A stretch of DNA of 12,716 nucleotides from an uncultured Porphyromonadaceae bacterium (GTDB lineage Bacteria; Bacteroidota; Bacteroidia; Bacteroidales; Muribaculaceae): positions 1 through 12,716 of the forward strand of contig CALJBF010000179.1 in the NCBI GenBank assembly GCA_938027385.1, read 5' to 3'. Of the stretch, positions 6,414 to 12,716 are shown in pieces (the first letter of the stretch is position 1; every line of letters starts with the position of its first letter). The translations under genes and the position numbers were made by a program. Below the pieces are notes generated by a model. The model was given only the letters and a program-made list of their open reading frames with translations, did not search any database and had not been told where the DNA came from.

Positions 6414-7394
6414 TCAGAAGAAACTCCACACGCAGAACCCGGCATACACGGCTATTAGCATGAGTATGGGCAGGTAACTGCGCATCGAGCGCCGGTAGGT
6501 GAAGAAATGCGCCACCTGGTAGGCGGTGAGCATGAACAGCACCGGCAGGTAAAAGGCGAAATCATTGAAATTCACCACTGTGAAGATTGCCGTGAATATC
6601 CATGCCGAGGTCAGGAACCCGTTATAGGCCCTTACCTGCGAGTTGTACGACAGAATCTTCAGCAGGTTCATGGATATGAACGCCACACCGGTGAGTAAAG
6701 TTGTGGCGGTGATGACGATTGCCTGCACCAGTTCGCCGGGGTCGATCAAATCCCACGCCATTACCATACGCGGCAGGGTTATATCGGAGGGGGTTATTAT
6801 GCCGAACCCGAGCAGAATCCAGGGGGGTGTGACGATGCCCAGCAGTGCCGCCGTTACGGTGCGGGCATTGAATATGCGCATCTGCACGCATCCCACGGCG
6901 AATACAGGGATGTAGAGCAGGAACGCAGCCTGCGTCATGCCTGCTAACGCCAGCAGGAAGAACAGCAGGAAGATGCGCCGGGTGCGGTCAGGCCGCGCGA
7001 AAGTGGAGAAGAGTATGAACACCCCAGTGGCCATTGTCACGGCCATCAGCGTGCCTCCGTAGAATGCCGCCATCCCCTGCGGGTAGCCGGCCTCCATGGC
7101 GAAGAACATCCCCGCAGCCAGAGCCGTGAGACTGCGCAGGATGTTGAACACGCGGTTTATGGTGATTACCATTACGCCTGCGGCAAGCACAGCCGCGAGC
7201 GATACCGCCAGAGACACCCATGAATCGCCGAGCCATGTGCCCGGCGAGGGCAACCCCAGTCCGAGGCCGTCGGCGGCCGGCAGGGCCAGCCCGCGGCTCC
7301 AGGCAGCCACAGCTGCCGCGGCGGCACCGAGCCACAGCACCCAGGCCGAGGCCCGGGCGTGCAGGAAACCGGTTATGTCGCGCTCAAATGACAT
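6414..7394 (-). CDS. Multi-pass integral membrane protein, DUF6427-like
   Basis: The gene encodes a 326-residue protein that is nearly all hydrophobic, with about eight to ten membrane segments, for example at about 16-33, 58-79, 109-133, 140-170, 182-200, 222-245, 262-298 and 305-325. Short charged turns separate them (RPDRTRR at about 134-140, YRRSMRSY at about 300-307). It has no signal peptide and no transporter or enzyme motif that I recognise. The size and the position among purD, upp and other housekeeping genes agree with the DUF6427 membrane family of Bacteroidetes, an assignment made from memory and moderately sure. Its function is unknown. The ATG start at 7394 follows the AT-rich repeat region, and pdxB starts 22 bases after its stop, so the two are likely co-transcribed. 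Confidence 0.82.
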   Translation of the reverse strand: MSFERDITGFLHARASAWVLWLGAAAAAVAAWSRGLALPAADGLGLGLPSPGTWLGDSWVSLAVSLAAVLAAGVMVITINRVFNILRSLTALAAGMFFAMEAGYPQGMAAFYGGTLMAVTMATGVFILFSTFARPDRTRRIFLLFFLLALAGMTQAAFLLYIPVFAVGCVQMRIFNARTVTAALLGIVTPPWILLGFGIITPSDITLPRMVMAWDLIDPGELVQAIVITATTLLTGVAFISMNLLKILSYNSQVRAYNGFLTSAWIFTAIFTVVNFNDFAFYLPVLFMLTAYQVAHFFTYRRSMRSYLPILMLIAVYAGFCVWSFF

Positions 7395-7428
7395 AATGGG
7401 GGTAATGTAACGTATGTGACTTATGTTT

Positions 7429-7476
7429 GATGTAACTTATGTTTGATGTAACTTATGTTTGATGTAACTTATGTGA
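7429..7476. repeat. 16-base tandem repeat (three units) within the compound repeat
   Basis: GATGTAACTTATGTTT occurs exactly at 7429-7444 and 7445-7460; a third unit at 7461-7476 differs in its last two bases. A diverged unit precedes at 7413-7428 (two differences). Each TATGTTTG junction (7422-7429, 7438-7445, 7454-7461) also matches the TAnnTTTG -7 box on the plus strand, antisense to the flanking genes. Copy number could vary by slippage. Confidence 0.85.
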
Positions 7477-7543
7477 CTTATGTAACATATGTGACGTATG
7501 TGGCTTTACATAAATAACATAAGTTACATAAGTCACATACGTT

Positions 7544-7571
7544 ACATTACAAAACATACATTACAAAACAT
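7544..7571. repeat. 14-base direct repeat (two units) within the compound repeat
   Basis: ACATTACAAAACAT is present twice without interruption, at 7544-7557 and 7558-7571, followed by ACGTTACAT. It overlaps the right inverted arm and lies 19 bases from the purD stop codon. Confidence 0.85.
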
Positions 7572-7589
7572 ACGTTACATCTCGCTTGC

Positions 7590-8861
7590 TTATAAGATAT
7601 CCTTGCCGATGTCGCGGCGGTAATACTTGCCTTCGAAGTCAACCTTGGCGGCGGCGCGGTAGCTCTGCTCCAGGGCCTCGGTCTGGGTTTCGCCGTAGCT
7701 TGTGAGGGCTATCACGCGGCCCCCGGCGGTGACGAGGCGCCCTTCGGCGTCGCGGGTCGTGCCGGCGTGGAAGGGGATTGTCGGGGCCGTGTCGTCGGCA
7801 CCGGTGATGACCTTCCCTTTGGCGTATGAGCCGGGGTAACCGCCAGATACAAGCATCACGGTGGTGGCGGCGCGCCTGTCGATCTCAAGCGGCAGATTGC
7901 CCAGGTCGCCACGGGCGGCGGCATCAATCAGCGGGAGCAGGTCCGACTTGATGCGCGGCATGACAACCTCGGTCTCGGGGTCGCCCATGCGCACGTTGTA
8001 TTCTATCACCATCGGTTCGCCGGCTACGTTGATGAGTCCCAGGAAGATGAAACCGCGGTAAACGATGCCGCGCTTTTTCAACCCCTCGATTGTGGGGCGT
8101 ATTATGCGGGTCTCGACCTTATCCATGAACTCTTTGTCGGCGAAAGGCACGGGGCTCACGGCGCCCATGCCGCCGGTGTTGAGGCCGGTGTCACCCTCGC
8201 CGATGCGCTTATAGTCTTTGGCTTCGGGGAGGATGCGGTAGCCGCCGTTGCCGTCGGTGAGCACGAATACCGAACATTCCACACCCGAGAGGAACTCCTC
8301 GATGACCACCGTGGCCGACGAGGCGCCGAACATGCCGCCGAGCATCTCGCGCAGGTCGGCCTTGGCCTGCTCGAGCGAGTCGACGATGAGCACGCCCTTT
8401 CCGGCAGCCAGGCCGTCGGCCTTGAGCACGTAGGGCGGGGTCAGTGTCTCAAGGAAACGGTCGGCTTCGTCGATGTCGGCCGCCGTGAACGAGCGGTAAC
8501 GTGCAGTGGGTATCCCCTGTTCGGTCATGAACTCCTTGGCGAAATCCTTGCTCCCTTCCAGACGCGCGCCATTGCGTGACGGGCCAACTACCGGTGTCTC
8601 GGGCAGATGCTCGCGCATGTAGTCCCAGATGCCGTTGACGAGCGGGTCTTCGTTTCCGGCCACGATGAGGTCGATGTTGTTGTCAGACGCGAATTTCTCT
8701 ACGGCGGGGAAATCAAGCGGATTCAGTGCCACGTTCTCGCCGTAGGCCGCTGTGCCGCCGTTTCCGGGGGCGATGAAGAGTTTGTCGAGCAGAGGGCTCT
8801 GGGCCATTTTCCAGGCCAGGGCCGATTCGCGGCCGCCTGACCCCAGAAGAAGGATACGCAT
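7590..8861 (-). CDS. purD: Phosphoribosylamine-glycine ligase (GAR synthetase)
   Basis: PurD joins glycine to 5-phosphoribosylamine using ATP, the second step of purine synthesis, in the cytoplasm. The protein is 423 residues, the normal length. The order of blocks is the N-domain LLLGSGGRE at 4-12 and APGNGG at 31-36, the ATP-grasp loop KADGLAAGKG at 147-156, PEAKDYKRIGEGDTGLNTGG at about 212-231, and the metal/ATP site EYNVRMGDPETEVVMPR at 287-303, which carries the family signature. One oddity is Ser13 where many PurD proteins have His (GGREH becomes GGRES). The ATG at 8861 gives the expected N-terminus MRILLLGSGG. The gene is followed by the AT-rich repeat and then the membrane protein gene. 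No riboswitch-like leader was seen in the short upstream gap. Confidence 0.97.
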   Translation of the reverse strand: MRILLLGSGGRESALAWKMAQSPLLDKLFIAPGNGGTAAYGENVALNPLDFPAVEKFASDNNIDLIVAGNEDPLVNGIWDYMREHLPETPVVGPSRNGARLEGSKDFAKEFMTEQGIPTARYRSFTAADIDEADRFLETLTPPYVLKADGLAAGKGVLIVDSLEQAKADLREMLGGMFGASSATVVIEEFLSGVECSVFVLTDGNGGYRILPEAKDYKRIGEGDTGLNTGGMGAVSPVPFADKEFMDKVETRIIRPTIEGLKKRGIVYRGFIFLGLINVAGEPMVIEYNVRMGDPETEVVMPRIKSDLLPLIDAAARGDLGNLPLEIDRRAATTVMLVSGGYPGSYAKGKVITGADDTAPTIPFHAGTTRDAEGRLVTAGGRVIALTSYGETQTEALEQSYRAAAKVDFEGKYYRRDIGKDIL

Positions 8862-8940
8862 GGGTTGTCGGGTTTATGATTGGTTCGGTGAAATTACGGT
8901 AGATGGTGGATGTTGCGGGTTGCGATGCACACAGGGCGCG

Positions 8941-10590
8941 TCACTGTTTCTTCCAGCCGCGGCGCTCGCGCATGATGGGGCCTTCGGCGGGTGGCAGCGA
9001 GGGTTTCTTGCCCATGATTGATTTCAGGGCCTCCTCACTGCGGCGTCGGGCCAGCGGATTGTCGGCATTGGCGGCGAAAGGTTTGCGCGGGCTGTAACGC
9101 TCTTCGAGTTTGTTGCGCGGGTCGCCGGCGCGGTCGCCGCGGCGCTCTGAGCGTTTGGCGAAGGTTTTGCGCTCGCTGCGCTCGGCGCCACGGTCAAATC
9201 TGTCAGAGCGCTCAAATTTATCTTCGCGGCTGAATTTATCTTCGCGGCCATATCTTTCACCGTGCTCAAACTTATTGGAGCGGCCGAAAGGCTTTTCGCC
9301 GCGGGAGGGTTTTTCGGGGCGGTCGTAGGGTTTTTCGCCGCGGCGCTCGAAACGGCGGGTGATGTTCTTCTCGCGGCGGCGTTCCTCGCGGCGCTCGGCT
9401 TTCCTGTCGTCGATTTCGCGCAGGCGGTGCCCCTCGGCGCGGAAGTGCTTGTAGTCACCCTCGAAAATGATGTACTCGCGGAGCTCGCACTCGATTGAGC
9501 CGTTGAGGATATCGATTTTTGTCGACGGAGACAGCCCGATGGAGTGGATGTATTCGTTCTTGGCGGCGATGATCCAGGCATGGTATCCCTGGAAGATATT
9601 CTTGAGTTTCTGGCCGATGAGGCGGTAAAGCCCTTCCATGTCGTCAGACGAGATTCGCTTGCCGTAGGGCGGGTTGGTGACCATGATGCCGTCGGCCGGA
9701 GCGTCGTTCCAGGCTGAGAGCGGCTTGACCTCGAGGTCGATGTACTTCCCTACCCCGGCCGACTTGATGTTTCGGCGCGCGATCTCCACGGCCTGGGGCG
9801 AGATGTCGGCGCCCAGGATGCGGCATGTGACTTCGCGCTCGTTGGAGTCGTCGTTGTAGAGGCGGTCGAACAGCTCGGGGTCGAAGTCCTTCCAGTTCTC
9901 GAACGAGAAATGGCGGCGGTAGACGCCGGGATTGATGTTGGCGGCAATCATGGCGGCCTCGATCAGGAAGGTTCCCGAGCCGCACATGGGGTCGACCAGC
10001 GGACAGTCGCCGCGCCAGCCGCTCTTGAGTATGATTCCGGCGGCCAGCACCTCGTTTATGGGGGCGTCGGTCTGTGCCACGCGGTATCCGCGCTTGTGCA
10101 GCGACTCGCCCGACGAGTCGAGCGACAGTGTGACGCGGTCGCCGGCTATGTGCACGTTGATCATCACGTCGGCGTCCTGCAGGCGCACTCCGGGGCGCGT
10201 GTCGGCGCCGTAGCGGTCCTTGAACCAGTCTACGATGGCGTCCTTGACGCGGTATGTGACATATTGCGAGTGTGTGAACTCGTCGCTGTATGCGATCGTG
10301 TCGATCGAGAAAGTGCTTCCGGCGCTCATCACGGTGCCCCAGTCGAACTCTTTGGCGCGCTCGTAAAGCTCATCGGTCGACGATGCCGTGAAACGCCATA
10401 TCGGCTTGAGTATGCGCAGTGCCGTGCGGCAGCAGAGGTTGGCGCGGTAAAGCATCTCAAGGTCACCCTCGAAGGATACCATGCGGCGCCCCGGCTCGAC
10501 GTTGAGCGCGCCGAGTGCGCGGAGTTCTTCGGCCAGGACATCCTCGAGTCCCTGGAAGGTCTTGGCCACCATTTCAAAGTTTTCTTTCAT
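8941..10590 (-). CDS. THUMP-domain 23S rRNA guanine-N2 methyltransferase (RlmL-like) with charged tail
   Basis: The enzyme should methylate a guanine N2 in RNA with S-adenosylmethionine; RlmL acts on G2445 of 23S rRNA in E. coli, and the exact target here is inferred. An N-terminal ferredoxin-like/THUMP region spans about 1-160 (EMVAKTFQGLEDVLAEEL at the start, SLDSSGESLHKRGYR at its end). The Rossmann methyltransferase domain follows, with the SAM motif DPMCGSGTF at 200-208 and the catalytic NPPYGKR at 306-312, which matches the N/D-PP-Y/F motif of exocyclic-amine methyltransferases. From about 385 to 549 comes a lysine-, arginine- and glutamate-rich disordered tail with RGEKPF, EDKFSRED and RFDRG repeats, likely an RNA-binding extension. 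The RlmK half of the fused E. coli protein is absent. The ATG at 10590 fits the family start. It stands 79 bases upstream of purD. Confidence 0.9.
   Translation of the reverse strand: MKENFEMVAKTFQGLEDVLAEELRALGALNVEPGRRMVSFEGDLEMLYRANLCCRTALRILKPIWRFTASSTDELYERAKEFDWGTVMSAGSTFSIDTIAYSDEFTHSQYVTYRVKDAIVDWFKDRYGADTRPGVRLQDADVMINVHIAGDRVTLSLDSSGESLHKRGYRVAQTDAPINEVLAAGIILKSGWRGDCPLVDPMCGSGTFLIEAAMIAANINPGVYRRHFSFENWKDFDPELFDRLYNDDSNEREVTCRILGADISPQAVEIARRNIKSAGVGKYIDLEVKPLSAWNDAPADGIMVTNPPYGKRISSDDMEGLYRLIGQKLKNIFQGYHAWIIAAKNEYIHSIGLSPSTKIDILNGSIECELREYIIFEGDYKHFRAEGHRLREIDDRKAERREERRREKNITRRFERRGEKPYDRPEKPSRGEKPFGRSNKFEHGERYGREDKFSREDKFERSDRFDRGAERSERKTFAKRSERRGDRAGDPRNKLEERYSPRKPFAANADNPLARRRSEEALKSIMGKKPSLPPAEGPIMRERRGWKKQ
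9215..9248. repeat. 18-base-period direct repeat encoding the methyltransferase tail
   Basis: AATTTATCTTCGCGGC is identical at 9215-9230 and 9233-9248. In the minus-strand gene it encodes consecutive REDKF-type hexapeptides (about residues 449-459, GREDKFSREDK). This suggests that part of the charged tail grew by tandem duplication of an 18-base unit. Confidence 0.75.
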
Positions 10591-10645
10591 CTGTTGACGT
10601 GATATTGTGCCGGCAAGCGGTTGATGCTGGTTTTACGGAATGTTG

Positions 10646-11155
10646 TCAGAGGCGGGTATAGGTGAATGTCTGGGTCTCCTCGCGCAGTGTGAGTGATGTG
10701 TCGGTGAGCTCCACGATCTCGTCGCGGCGTATGTCGCCCAGCACCGAGAGCAGTTCGTCGCGCAGCTCCCCTTCGAGCGCGGCGGGGTCAGAGCCGCCTA
10801 TGCCGGCCAGGAGCTTGAAATTGTCGGTGAAGGTGACCTCGGCGCGCGAGCTGTCGAAGTCAAACTCGATCATGCGCTCTTTGGCCGACCAGGTGCCGGG
10901 GCATTTCAGGATACCCATCACCCCCATCCCTTCGAGTCCTACCTCATAGTGTATCTCGCAGGTCATCTCCTCGGAGTTGAAGGCGAACGCCTGGTCTACG
11001 ACGGTGGTCATCCCCTCCTCGTCGGGGTACACTATCTGCGTGGCCCACATGCCGTTGAGTTTCTTTTCGGTATCGCTGGCGCCGCATGAGCCAAGTGCCG
11101 TCGCCGCAAGCAGTGCGATGACGGTCCACAGCAGGGTGTAGGTAATCTTTTTCAT
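10646..11155 (-). CDS. Small lipoprotein with lipocalin-like domain
   Basis: The 169-residue protein begins with a lipoprotein signal peptide: MKK, a hydrophobic stretch to about 20, then LGSC with the lipidated Cys at 24. After it comes KLNGMWATQ, like the L.G.W start of Bacteroidetes lipocalin-like domains, then alternating beta-like strands (GTWSAKERMIEFDFD, AEVTFTDNFKLL) and a closing TLREETQTFTYTRL strand, consistent with a small beta-barrel. A helical insert (about 120-145, PAALEGELRDELLSVLGDIRRDE) breaks the barrel. It should sit in the outer membrane or periplasm; ligand and function are unknown. A -7 box lies just before the ATG at 11155 and a terminator just beyond, so it probably has its own promoter. 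It is 55 bases upstream of the methyltransferase. Confidence 0.8.
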   Translation of the reverse strand: MKKITYTLLWTVIALLAATALGSCGASDTEKKLNGMWATQIVYPDEEGMTTVVDQAFAFNSEEMTCEIHYEVGLEGMGVMGILKCPGTWSAKERMIEFDFDSSRAEVTFTDNFKLLAGIGGSDPAALEGELRDELLSVLGDIRRDEIVELTDTSLTLREETQTFTYTRL

Positions 11156-11163
11156 GTTCTGTG

Positions 11164-11171
11164 CAAAATTA
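11164..11171 (-). promoter_or_regulatory. -7 box of the lipocalin-like lipoprotein gene
   Basis: On the minus strand the bases read TAATTTTG, an exact TAnnTTTG match. The box ends eight bases before the ATG at 11155, so the predicted leader is only a few bases. No TTTG is found at the -33 position, which would lie inside the loop of the neighbouring terminator. Confidence 0.45.
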
Positions 11172-11173
11172 GC

Positions 11174-11211
11174 AAAAATGGCGCTAACAGACTGTCTGCC
11201 GCGCCATTTTT
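11174..11211. terminator. Strong hairpin terminator after the small membrane protein gene
   Basis: AAAAATGGCGC (11174-11184) and GCGCCATTTTT (11201-11211) are perfect 11-base inverses. The 16-base loop contains its own small stem CAGAC/GTCTG (11188-11192 and 11194-11198). With a GC core flanked by A on one side and T on the other, it has the form of an intrinsic terminator on both strands. In the minus-strand direction it follows the membrane protein gene, whose stop is at 11249. Confidence 0.75.
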
Positions 11212-11248
11212 TTAAGTTTTAAGCTGGGTTTTAAGTTGCGTGTCTGGT

Positions 11249-11527
11249 TTACCCGCCGAGATACCACTGGTAGTAGAAGAGGGCCACAAAGAGGGCTATG
11301 GTTCCACCCCAGATAATTGCTGTCACGCCATAGCATTTCTCGCGTAATCCAATCCTGGTAATCTGGTAGAGGTAGATGCCCGCGCACACGGCGCATGCCG
11401 CGAGGATCCAGAAACCAGCGGTTCTGGATACAAAGCTTTTTACAAGGAAAAAGAGGAGTACCGGGGTGAAAAGCACCCCCAGTTTCTTGGCTTTCGGGTC
11501 GGTAATCCTTGTCAGAATGGAATTCAT
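11249..11527 (-). CDS. Small three-helix membrane protein, unknown function
   Basis: The gene encodes 92 residues with three hydrophobic segments at about 15-33, 37-56 and 66-88, separated by short polar turns (SRTA; TRIGLREK). The N-terminus (MNSILTRITDPKAKK) is positively charged, suggesting it stays in the cytoplasm, and the C-terminus ends directly after the last helix (YYQWYLGG). I do not recognise the family. Evidence that it is real: it begins with ATG, has a plausible promoter upstream and a strong terminator downstream, and does not overlap a better frame. Codon use has more A/T than its neighbours. Confidence 0.7.
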   Translation of the reverse strand: MNSILTRITDPKAKKLGVLFTPVLLFFLVKSFVSRTAGFWILAACAVCAGIYLYQITRIGLREKCYGVTAIIWGGTIALFVALFYYQWYLGG

Positions 11528-11602
11528 GTGTCAGGCGAAAGGTTGAGTTTGAGTCATATCTACAGGCGGAAAATGTTTTTAACAGCCACCAATAATGTTG
11601 CG

Positions 11603-11633
11603 CTAAGGTACAGGTAAATTCTCAAATCTCAAA
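11603..11633 (-). promoter_or_regulatory. Candidate promoter of the small membrane protein gene
   Basis: On the minus strand TTTG (11633-11630) is followed after 19 bases by TACCTTAG (11610-11603), seven of eight to TAnnTTTG. The spacing is the Bacteroidetes optimum. It would start transcription near 11597 and give a leader of about 70 bases. It lies in the 218-base gap 11528-11745, the longest gene-free stretch in the window, which is AT-rich and otherwise shows only weak inverted repeats such as CTGTCA (11640-11645) with TGACAG (11658-11663). Confidence 0.45.
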
Positions 11634-11745
11634 ATCATCTGTCATAAAAATGTCATTCTGACAGCGCAAAAGTTAAATATTTGTCTTTAAAATGTCATGC
11701 AGTTTTATGGGCATGGCGGGGGCGGCACAATATTCCGGTCGCGGT

Positions 11746-12627
11746 CTATTTTTGGGGGAGGGGGATTGTGTACATGGGACAGCCCTCCGCAACGGGGGCT
11801 ATTGACCCTTCGGGGTATGAGAAGACGAGGCTGGAGCCCATGAGGGCGACATGCTCCACGGGGAAGGTGGCTGCGGTGAGGGGATCGATGGCGCCGGGGG
11901 CGATGTAGTCGCTGACGCGACGCAACAGAGCCTCTGGGGTGAGGTGCGCGTCGTCGGCGATTTCGTCGACAAGCGCCTCGCGTACCTCGCGGCGACGGTC
12001 GGGGTCGGGCACGAGCCGGGCCAGGGTGAGCTCGCTGTTACAGTCACGGCTGAACGACACATAGTAGGCATCGACATCGCAGGCTCCGCCGCCGCACGAT
12101 TCCACGTATGACGAGTAGGTGATTATCCCCTTCTCGGCGTCGGCCCAGGCGGGGCGCAGATCCATGTTCATGAAGAAACCTGATTCTTCGACAGCCCCCT
12201 TGAGCTGCGGCAGGATGGTGTCGACGAACACATCGCCGTAATAGTCCATCTGGCGCGTCACGTCGGCGGGTGTGCGGCGCCCCGGGCGGTAGCTGAGGTC
12301 GCCGCCCGATACCAGGCCGAAGTTCTCGGAGACGATGCGCCCCAGGCAGCCGTTCACGCACGAGCTGTCGCGCAGGGCGAACACACGCATCGAGATGTAG
12401 GCGTCCTGGTGCTCGGTGGGGTATATGCGTTCAATCTTCACAAACGGTATCTCGCGTCCGCCGAGCACGAAAACGGTGTCTTTAGTGAAACAGGAGTCTA
12501 CGGTGAGGGCTTTCTCGGCAAGGGCGTCGGCGTCGCTTACCACCGGCATTTCGGATGCGGGGCGGCATCCCTGAGCCATGACAAGCGCGACAATGGCCGT
12601 GCAGATTGCAGAAAACAGGTTTTTCAT
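11746..12627 (-). CDS. RsiV/DUF3298-like lipoprotein
   Basis: The 293-residue protein has a lipoprotein signal peptide (MKNLFSAICTAIVALVMAQGC, lipidated Cys at 21). The C-terminal region after about 245, DPLTAATFPVEHVALMG then SSLVFSYPEGSIAPVAEGCPMYTIPL, matches the DUF3298 pattern (F.L...GL.F.Y..YEIAPYA.G...V.IPY) of RsiV-type proteins; the N-terminal half would be the DUF4163-like part. Family members bind or sense periplasmic ligands such as lysozyme or are of unknown function; there is no membrane-crossing anti-sigma segment here and no sigma gene beside it. Seven cysteines follow the lipobox (for example SSCVNGC and ESCGGGAC), which suggests disulfides in the periplasm. The start is the ATG at 12627 that gives a proper signal peptide; a start five codons earlier is less likely. 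Confidence 0.8.
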   Translation of the reverse strand: MKNLFSAICTAIVALVMAQGCRPASEMPVVSDADALAEKALTVDSCFTKDTVFVLGGREIPFVKIERIYPTEHQDAYISMRVFALRDSSCVNGCLGRIVSENFGLVSGGDLSYRPGRRTPADVTRQMDYYGDVFVDTILPQLKGAVEESGFFMNMDLRPAWADAEKGIITYSSYVESCGGGACDVDAYYVSFSRDCNSELTLARLVPDPDRRREVREALVDEIADDAHLTPEALLRRVSDYIAPGAIDPLTAATFPVEHVALMGSSLVFSYPEGSIAPVAEGCPMYTIPLPQK

Positions 12628-12644
12628 GCGGTAAAAGGGCAAAA

Positions 12645-12674
12645 GACAGGGAAATGTGAGCCTGTCCCCCTGTC
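12645..12674. repeat. Short inverted/direct repeat upstream of the RsiV-like gene
   Basis: GACAGG (12645-12650) is the inverse of CCTGTC (12661-12666), and a further CTGTC copy follows at 12670-12674. It lies in the leader or promoter of the RsiV-like lipoprotein and could be a small hairpin or an operator. No clear -7 box is visible in the 89 bases available before the window ends. Confidence 0.3.
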
Positions 12675-12716
12675 AGTAACAACGTTGCCGCCGTCGCCGA
12701 TGTTTGCCGCCTGGTT

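Larger units (their letters stand above)
7402..7580. repeat. AT-rich compound inverted and tandem repeat between purD and the membrane protein gene
   Basis: This stretch of about 180 bases is made almost wholly of TGTAAC, TGTGAC, TTATG and TTTG words and their complements. Bases 7402-7425 are a perfect 24-base inverse of 7527-7550. A second 17-base pair, 7470-7486 with 7523-7539, can form instead around a 36-base loop. ATGTAACTTATG occurs at 7430-7441, 7446-7457 and 7462-7473 and each copy can pair with 7518-7529, so many registers are possible. It is strongly AT-rich while the genes on both sides are GC-rich. It contains no gene. On the minus-strand transcript it would form a large hairpin after the purD stop. 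Confidence 0.9.

Noticed and set aside
7402..7580. Possible CRISPR array
   Set aside because: Repeat units are 14-16 bases, adjoin directly without unique spacers, and the region is a long inverted repeat; no cas gene is nearby.
8862..8940. Purine riboswitch or other leader in front of purD
   Set aside because: The gap is only 79 bases and I see no conserved riboswitch core or stable multi-stem fold.
9910..10602. 230-residue open frame on the plus strand
   Set aside because: It is antisense to the well-supported THUMP methyltransferase and is explained by the GC-rich codon pattern; no family resemblance.
11681..11908. 75-residue open frame on the plus strand
   Set aside because: Most of it is antisense to the RsiV-like gene and it shows no recognisable domain or promoter.

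Overview
The window looks like chromosomal DNA of a high-GC member of the Bacteroidales, perhaps a Muribaculaceae-type gut bacterium. Four things point there. The gene set is typical: rbfA next to an orphan LolC/E-type permease, purD next to a DUF6427-like membrane protein, and a THUMP methyltransferase with a charged tail. There are no Shine-Dalgarno-like leaders. Several promoters fit the Bacteroidetes TAnnTTTG -7 box. Small lipoproteins are present. The lineage below order level is inference. No rRNA, tRNA, CRISPR array, transposase or phage gene was seen, and no stretch over 300 bases lacks a gene.

Layout. (1) 2-2204, plus strand: a tightly overlapped operon of the C-terminal end of an unrecognised protein, an ABC ATPase and an FtsX-type permease, ending in a hairpin shared with the convergent gene upp. 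(2) 4687-2213, minus strand: rbfA, then a LolC/E-like permease, then upp. The 187-base gap between rbfA and the permease holds a compound palindromic, REP-like element. (3) 4738-4765: a perfect inverted repeat carrying one -7 box on each strand, placed between divergent rbfA and a TrmH/SpoU-family RNA methyltransferase (4770-5297, plus). The methyltransferase is probably transcribed with almost no leader. (4) 8861-5306, minus strand: purD, an AT-rich compound repeat of about 180 bases, a multi-pass membrane protein, and pdxB. (5) 10590-8941, minus strand: a THUMP-type 23S rRNA methyltransferase with a long charged C-terminal tail. (6) 12627-10646, minus strand: an RsiV/DUF3298-like lipoprotein, a three-helix small membrane protein and a lipocalin-like lipoprotein, each probably with its own transcription signals.

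Functionally the block is mostly housekeeping: uracil salvage (upp), purine synthesis (purD), PLP synthesis (pdxB), ribosome maturation and RNA modification (rbfA, TrmH-like, RlmL-like), plus envelope genes (two FtsX-type permeases and two lipoproteins). I see no clear new defence or mobile system. The most unusual sequence is the AT-rich repeat at 7402-7580. It has 24-base perfect inverted arms, 16-base tandem units and 14-base direct repeats, all built from the same few TGTAAC/TTATG words, inside a strongly GC-rich region.
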